Source of the DNA: Stramenopiles sp. TOSAG23-2
Lineage: Eukaryota; Sar
Assembly (NCBI GenBank): GCA_900128395.1
Contig: LT649508.1
Coordinates: 1 to 22,617 of the forward strand
Length of the DNA: 22,617 nt
Reading direction: 5' to 3'
Below the pieces are notes generated by a model, which was not told the DNA's origin, made no database searches, and was given only the letters and a program-made list of their open reading frames with translations. This document shows, one piece after another, positions 18,571 through 22,617 of this stretch (its first letter is position 1; the number at the start of each line of letters is the position of its first letter). The position numbers and the translations under genes were made by a program.

Positions 18571-20859
18571 ATGGAACAACAATCTTGGGATGACGGTGGG
18601 ACACGGATGATATTGCCACTAGAACGTGGAAAAGCAACATTTGATGTAAAACGTATGATGGGTATTTTGGATGGTGATCCAAAAGCAACATTTCAACGAA
18701 AATGGATTCAAGGTGCGCATGATGAAGTTGCAGAGGGACGAGGATTAGCACCTGTTGGCGATGATACCTTCATACCAGATGTAGAAGTACATAGTGAAGG
18801 TACTAGGGAAGATAATATTGTGGAAAGTTTAACACATTTTATGGATATTCATTGGGAACACTTAAATAATGGTTATAGACCAAAAGGTCAAGATATGACA
18901 TTTATGAGTGCTGCTAAATTTGGAAAAACTGGGCCATTGAGTTTGCATTACGGTGTTTTCATGTCTACCTTACGCAGCCAAACTTCGGAGGAGCAAAAAG
19001 AATGGTGGTTAGGACGTGCGCAAAAATTAGGTTTAATTGGTTGCTATGCACAAACGGAACTAGGCCATGGAAGTAACGTAAGAGGTTTACAAACTACAGC
19101 AACATTTGATCCAAATGGTGCAAATGGCGATGGAGAATGGGTAATGCATACTCCAACATTACAAGCTATGAAATGGTGGTCAACTGGCATGTATTCATCA
19201 ACACATGCTGCTGTATATGCGCAAATGATTTTAAATGGTAAGCCAATGGGTGTACATGTATTTTTCGTTCAAATGCGTGGACCAGATCTCAAACCATTGC
19301 CTGGTATTGAAATGGGTGATATTGGTGCAAAATTAGGGGATAATGATGCTACGATTGGATATTTACGAATGACACACGTACGCATACCACGTCGACATTT
19401 GATGGAAAAACGTTCTCATGTAACACCAGATGGTGCATATGTACAAGGTCCACCACCAGGTTCTATGAATCCACCAAGCGGTGAGAAAAAAGCGGGCGCA
19501 CCAAAAAAAAAAGCAGCTGGTGGTGGTAAGGGCAAAGGCCATTACATCACGATGTTAAAAACGCGTGTTGCATTGACCAATACTGCTGGAGCATCGTTGG
19601 CAAAAGCATGTGTCATTGCATCCCGTTACAGTGCTGTACGTCATCAAGGATTTAAAAATACAAGTGCTGGTACCGTCCATACATCACCTGAAAATCAAAT
19701 TTTAGATTATCAAGTACAATTGTATCGTGTCTTACGTTGGACTTCTGCTGCATATGCAATTAAATTTGTTGCGAAATGGTTATTGGAACGACGAAAACAG
19801 GCAGAGAAAAGTGATGAAGGAGATGCTGATTTGCCAGAAATTCATGCAAGTGCAGCTGGACTAAAAGCATATGGTTGTGTATTAGCAGCTGATGGTATTG
19901 AAGATTTAAGACGTGCATGTGGTGGTCATGGTTACATGATGTCTAGTGGCATTGCACCATTGGAAGCAGATTTCAAAGGTCCAAATACAACTGCAGAAGG
20001 GGATTATGTAATTTTATCCTTACAAACAGCAAGATTTTTAGTACGTGCTGTTGATACAGCTCGGGAAGGATTGGTTGAAGATTTGCCAGGGTTAACTTCA
20101 TGCCTTGCACCATTAGCAGATAAAAATTTCGATCCAGTCAAAGATGGCAAACCAGCACCAGTACGTACGTTGGATGAATTATTATGGAATGGAGATAAAT
20201 CACGCCATTATCTTTTAAGTCTCTTTCAATACCGCACAATGGTAGCTTGTTACAAAGCTAATCGTGCATTACGTCATAGTATTGAAGTTGAAAAATTAAG
20301 TGTGGATCAAGCTAGAAATAACAATGCAAGATTGCTATACACAACGTCGATTGCACATGTTAAATATTTCATGTTAAATAAATTTGTTGAATCCGTCGAT
20401 GCAATACCAGATTCAGAAGCTGAGGATGGTTGTAAATTTGCTTTACATAAACTTGTATTGATGTTTGCATTGCAAGATATTTTAAATGGTGAAGGATGGA
20501 TTGGTTTATTGAGCTCGGATGAAATGTCACTTGTGGATTCCTCGATCACTACTTTATGTGCATCCCTGCGAAACGATGTGATTGCTTTGACTGATGCATT
20601 TGATTTCTCAGATCGTGTATTAAATAGTGCATTGGGACGTTCAGATGGACGTGTATATGAAGCATTATACCATGCAGCTAAAAATTCAGCACTAAATGTT
20701 GATTCAAATGGCAATGCAATGATTGATAATAATGGACCTGCGCCACCTTTATTCAATGCAGTAGCAAAATATATTGACACGGATTTCTTACAAGATGGTG
20801 TCAATAAAGATGCAACACCACCACGTTTAAGTCCAAGTGTGGTCAAAGCAAAGATGTAG
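18571..20859 (+). CDS. ACOX: Peroxisomal acyl-CoA oxidase
   Basis: Encodes 762 aa from ATG 18571. It is an FAD enzyme catalysing the first step of peroxisomal beta-oxidation: acyl-CoA plus O2 gives trans-2-enoyl-CoA plus H2O2. Motifs: LIGCYAQTELGHGSNVRGLQTTA (split about 155-177), WWSTGMYSSTHAAVYAQ, GDIGAKLGDNDATIGYL, VRIPR, SRYSAVRHQG (351-360), DYQVQ, ACGGHGYMMSSGI (449-461), and TTAEGDYVILSLQTARFL with probable catalytic base E476. The C-terminal two-helix domain continues to the end. The last three residues, AKM, fit the peroxisomal targeting signal type 1 pattern [SAC][KRH][LM]. The protein is longer than typical ACOX (about 660-700 aa), partly because of a Pro/Lys/Gly-rich insertion at 294-323 inside the catalytic core and a C-terminal extension. 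No intron is present. Confidence 0.95.
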   Translation: MEQQSWDDGGTRMILPLERGKATFDVKRMMGILDGDPKATFQRKWIQGAHDEVAEGRGLAPVGDDTFIPDVEVHSEGTREDNIVESLTHFMDIHWEHLNNGYRPKGQDMTFMSAAKFGKTGPLSLHYGVFMSTLRSQTSEEQKEWWLGRAQKLGLIGCYAQTELGHGSNVRGLQTTATFDPNGANGDGEWVMHTPTLQAMKWWSTGMYSSTHAAVYAQMILNGKPMGVHVFFVQMRGPDLKPLPGIEMGDIGAKLGDNDATIGYLRMTHVRIPRRHLMEKRSHVTPDGAYVQGPPPGSMNPPSGEKKAGAPKKKAAGGGKGKGHYITMLKTRVALTNTAGASLAKACVIASRYSAVRHQGFKNTSAGTVHTSPENQILDYQVQLYRVLRWTSAAYAIKFVAKWLLERRKQAEKSDEGDADLPEIHASAAGLKAYGCVLAADGIEDLRRACGGHGYMMSSGIAPLEADFKGPNTTAEGDYVILSLQTARFLVRAVDTAREGLVEDLPGLTSCLAPLADKNFDPVKDGKPAPVRTLDELLWNGDKSRHYLLSLFQYRTMVACYKANRALRHSIEVEKLSVDQARNNNARLLYTTSIAHVKYFMLNKFVESVDAIPDSEAEDGCKFALHKLVLMFALQDILNGEGWIGLLSSDEMSLVDSSITTLCASLRNDVIALTDAFDFSDRVLNSALGRSDGRVYEALYHAAKNSALNVDSNGNAMIDNNGPAPPLFNAVAKYIDTDFLQDGVNKDATPPRLSPSVVKAKM

Positions 20860-21136
20860 AGATGTTGAGAGAGATCAAGGAAAGGTGTGTTTTGTTTATT
20901 TTTTTTAGTGTGTGCTGGCGGGCTCAGTAAATATTTGTTTGTTTTTTTATTGTTTCGACAAGCAAAAAGAGACATAAAAGTGAAAAAATGTGTGGTACGA
21001 GGGAGGATGTATCATAAGAAAAGTACTAAGTCGGTAATAAATATAATATATATATATATACAGACAGAGGAAGACTCTTTTGAATATATATGTACTATAA
21101 AATAATTTACTATTTTTATAATATAAATGAGCATTT

Positions 21137-21321
21137 AAATCATTTTTGATTTGAGATGTATACTTCCGGGCGTAAAAGAAATTTAAAAAATATATGAGTA
21201 AAGAGAGAAATAATAATTATATATAAAATTTATGTATATATATATAAAATGTTCTCTTACTCATATATTATATAAATTTCTTTTACTCCCGTTCATTAAC
21301 ATCTTAAATCAAAAATGATTT
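21137..21321. repeat. Imperfect inverted repeat, MITE-like
   Basis: The left arm (21137 to about 21203) and right arm (about 21256-21321) are reverse complements, with about 55 of the first 65 positions matching by eye. The outer 16 bp AAATCATTTTTGATTT and inner TAAAAGAAATTTA and TATATGAGTAA are exact. About 50 bp of AT-rich sequence lies between the arms. Each outer tip is itself a small hairpin (AAATCA, four bases, TGATTT). No clear target-site duplication is visible. Confidence 0.75.
21241..21264 (+). repeat. Dispersed 24-bp repeat, copy 3
   Basis: Identical to 16614-16637 and to the reverse complement of 14647-14670. Here it spans the inner end of the right arm of the inverted repeat. 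Confidence 0.9.
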
Positions 21322-21491
21322 ATAAAGTTTAGTAAAAATTATTTAGTATTCAAAAGATGTTTCGTCTGTCTGTGATTCAGAGCTAAATACTCCCGTTCAT
21401 TAACATCTTAAATCAAAAATGATTTATAAAGTTTAGTAAAAATTATTTAGTATTCAAAAGATTGTTCCTCTGTCTGTGATTCAGAGTTAGA
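21284..21491. repeat. 104-bp tandem duplication
   Basis: Unit 1 is 21284-21387 and unit 2 is 21388-21491. Both begin TACTCCCGTTCATTAACATC. The first 74 bases are identical and the remaining 30 differ at five positions, which points to a recent duplication. The duplicated unit includes the outer half of the right inverted-repeat arm plus unique DNA ending near TGTGATTCAGAG. Confidence 0.95.
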
Positions 21492-21611
21492 CGAAAGAGA
21501 TACTCCTTCATAAAGTTGTAAATCACATGGTTTAATATATATATATATATATATATACGAGTATAATATATATAATAGATCTAGATAGATAAGATAGATC
21601 AGATAGATATT

Positions 21612-21666
21612 ATTCTCTTACTCATACGAATGTGTATAATTATATATAAATTTCTTTTTACTCCCG
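21612..21666. repeat. Partial extra copy of the inverted-repeat right arm
   Basis: ATTCTCTTACTCAT (21612-21625), AT-rich sequence, then AAATTTCTTTTTACTCCCG (about 21648-21666) repeat the order seen at about 21252-21291. It stops a few bases before the end of the coiled-coil reading frame at 21672. Confidence 0.75.
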
Positions 21667-21671
21667 TACTT

Positions 21672-21887
21672 TTATGGCCTCGTCGCACTCGCACTATGAT
21701 TCCGTGCTTCGTTAAGGTTATGAATTTTTTCCTCGAAAATTTCCTTTTGCTTTTTCAAGTGCTTTATCCTCTCACTAATCCCACCTAGTCTTCTTTCAAA
21801 TCTGACTTTAACTTCACTTTTTCTCCTTTTTTTGTTTTCTAATCTGCCTTTAATATTGTTTAATCTTCTCTTCATATGAAAAAGCAT
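21672..21887 (-). CDS. Short coiled-coil reading frame, duplicated gene end (possibly a remnant)
   Basis: 71 aa from ATG 21887 (second ATG 21875). From residue 5 (KRRLNNIKGRLE) it is a highly charged Lys/Arg/Glu helix with Leu/Ile/Val spaced as in a coiled coil (KVRFERRLGGISERIKHL, then KEIFEEKIHNL), ending SASATRP. The first dozen residues after the second ATG match the reading frame ending at 22415, and 40 bases (21835-21874) are identical to 22563-22602. Upstream of that repeat the two copies diverge abruptly. It is therefore probably the 3' end of a duplicated gene whose 5' part is missing or replaced. The AT-rich start region may not be a true promoter. Function unknown. Confidence 0.4.
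   Translation of the reverse strand: MLFHMKRRLNNIKGRLENKKRRKSEVKVRFERRLGGISERIKHLKKQKEIFEEKIHNLNEARNHSASATRP
21835..21874. repeat. 40-bp direct repeat, left copy
   Basis: Identical to 22563-22602, 728 bp to the right. On the minus strand it encodes KRRLNNIKGRLE in both copies. Its right edge at 21874 is sharp: the sequence beyond is unrelated to that beyond 22602. Confidence 0.95.
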
Positions 21888-22286
21888 TAAAAAACTGGGA
21901 TATATTGAAAAAATTAGTCATGCGACACTTAAAAGCAGGTGTTGAACGTGATTTAGATGCCATGAAAAAAGGTGGCATTGATGCTGCAGTTCAAAATGAA
22001 TGCGAAGACTCTGATCAATGGGATACGTAGTATATATGAAGAGTCGGAACCTATGCACATGTTAAAACATTGGTTCATTGGACAAAAAGATGTAGTAGAA
22101 CAAAAGTGTTTCGACAATCCACTTGATTGTAATTTAATTAGCGAATGTAAAAAATTGCGAATGAAATTAAAGAAAGACGATGAAGAATGTGGGGCACATA
22201 ATGATAATAGAGATGCTTGTATTGAAATCGAGAAATGCGTATGGTTACGAGATACGAAAGAAGAAGGAAAAGGTAAATGTGTGTAA
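21875..22286 (+). pseudogene. Cys-rich protein fragment, apparently frameshifted (unknown)
   Basis: Two overlapping plus-strand frames together look like one protein. The first is open from 21854 (protein-like from about 21875: charged, helical, with WDILKKLVMRHLKAGVERDL) and closes at TAG 22028-22030. The second (first ATG 21981, TAA 22284-22286) continues with SIYEESEPMHMLKHWF and a Cys-rich tail of eight Cys (for example CFDNPLDCNLISEC and CIEIEKCVW, ending GKC). A one-base shift near 22010-22030 would join them. No GT..AG intron of realistic length does so. There is no signal peptide or clear start, so it may be the 3' end of a truncated gene. The spaced Cys with a C-V-W near the end recall secreted disulfide-rich domains, but I recognise no family. 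Confidence 0.4.
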
Positions 22287-22333
22287 AATAATTTTTTCAA
22301 GTGTTTATAAAACGAAAATAAATAGTTTGCTAG

Positions 22334-22351
22334 AGTGCCAGCTTTGGCACT
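22334..22351. repeat. Small GC-rich hairpin in the 3' flank of the Cys-rich frame
   Basis: AGTGCCA (22334-22340), loop GCTT, TGGCACT (22345-22351): a perfect 7-bp stem 48 nt after the stop codon at 22286. It is followed by CCTAAACCC (22355-22363), a TTTAGGG-type word on the other strand. Confidence 0.8.
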
Positions 22352-22414
22352 AGAACCTAAACCCTTATCTTTACCATACTGCATGTAAACAACGTAAAAA
22401 TTTTTATGGGATGT

Positions 22415-22617
22415 TCATGGTATTGCCGTTTTACTCGATGCTCCACCAGGATTTGTGTTTTTATGTTTTTTTAATTTTTCATTGACAATTTTTTTTCGCT
22501 CTTCCAAGTTTCTTATTCTTGTTGTTAATCTGGCTTCAACATTTTTTTTCCTCTTTTTTACTTTTTCTAATCTGCCTTTAATATTGTTTAATCTTCTCTT
22601 CAACCTTTCTTTTTGTG
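22415..22617 (-). CDS. C-terminal part of a coiled-coil protein (runs off the right edge)
   Basis: A minus-strand frame open from the window edge to TGA at 22415-22417, about 66 residues, with no ATG in view. The sequence is Lys/Arg-rich and helical (KRRLNNIKGRLE, then VKKRKKNVEARL, RIRNLEERKKIVNEKLKKH), ending in a small Gly/Ser tail (TNPGGASSKTAIP). It is related to the frame at 21672-21887. A true start must lie to the right of the window. Possible roles include a structural or nucleic-acid-associated coiled coil, but nothing here decides. Confidence 0.5.
   Translation of the reverse strand, partial: QKERLKRRLNNIKGRLEKVKKRKKNVEARLTTRIRNLEERKKIVNEKLKKHKNTNPGGASSKTAIP
22563..22602. repeat. 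40-bp direct repeat, right copy
   Basis: Identical to 21835-21874. This copy lies inside the coiled-coil frame that continues past the right edge, so it is the better candidate for the source copy. Confidence 0.95.

Larger units (their letters stand above)
20860..21671. other. Repeat-rich noncoding region downstream of acyl-CoA oxidase
   Basis: No supported gene over 812 bp. Contents in order: about 270 bp of ordinary 3' flank with a (TA)n run near 21045-21060; an inverted repeat (21137-21321) overlapping a 104-bp tandem duplication (21284-21491); (TA)n at about 21534-21557; GATA-type tetranucleotide repeats at about 21578-21610; and a partial extra copy of the inverted-repeat arm at 21612-21666. 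Confidence 0.6.

Noticed and set aside
20307-20975. 222-codon minus-strand frame opposite acyl-CoA oxidase
   Set aside because: It overlaps conserved oxidase coding sequence, has no recognisable domain, and its openness follows from the oxidase codon bias.
22334-22351. Histone-type 3' stem-loop
   Set aside because: The stem-loop size is similar but the sequence does not fit the histone consensus, and the upstream frame is not a histone.
22355-22363. Telomere or chromosome end near the right edge
   Set aside because: Only single TTTAGGG-like words occur, with no tandem array, and a coding frame continues past the edge.
1-22617. tRNA, rRNA, snRNA genes or CRISPR arrays
   Set aside because: No cloverleaf B-box motifs, Sm-type snRNA cores or regularly spaced repeat-spacer units were found on reading both strands by eye.

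Overview
The window is AT-rich nuclear DNA from a unicellular eukaryote. The signs are standard-code genes with few introns, one gene with four short GT..AG introns (83-145 bp) carrying GTAAGT or GTATGT donors, Asn/Gln homopolymers, and a peroxisomal acyl-CoA oxidase, tubulin tyrosine ligase and ABCA transporter in one stretch. TTTAGGG-like words in noncoding DNA fit a stramenopile, algal or plant-type genome. I cannot name the lineage from sequence alone.

Layout, left to right: the last 29 codons of a probable GH38 alpha-mannosidase (+, 1-92); a long noncoding stretch (93-866) with a GC-richer structured island; a 956-aa low-complexity, probably nuclear protein (+, 867-3737); tubulin tyrosine ligase (-, 3953-5278); one five-exon full-length ABCA transporter of 2146 aa (-, 5784-12730) that looks like several broken ORFs until spliced; a Ser/Thr kinase of MAPKKK/STE type (+, 13309-14445); an aldo-keto reductase with a hydrophobic N-terminus (-, 14864-15826); a small Met/Gly-rich protein of unknown function (+, 16021-16563); an alpha/beta hydrolase (-, 17038-18048); a peroxisomal acyl-CoA oxidase (+, 18571-20859); a repeat-rich stretch (20860-21671); and a duplicated end region (21672-22617). 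That last part holds two related coiled-coil C-termini on the minus strand and, between them, a Cys-rich, apparently frameshifted plus-strand reading frame.

The genes do not form one pathway. They are housekeeping and signalling genes. From 12.7 kb onward they alternate strictly in strand, so every spacer is either a shared promoter region or a shared 3' region.

The most interesting noncoding signal is an identical 24-bp sequence present once in each of the three right-hand convergent spacers (14647-14670, 16614-16637, 21241-21264). At the last site it lies in the right arm of a larger inverted repeat that is also tandemly duplicated (104-bp unit). This suggests a small dispersed MITE-like element or a recurrent 3'-flank signal. 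No bacterial-style operon, CRISPR array, tRNA or rRNA was seen.
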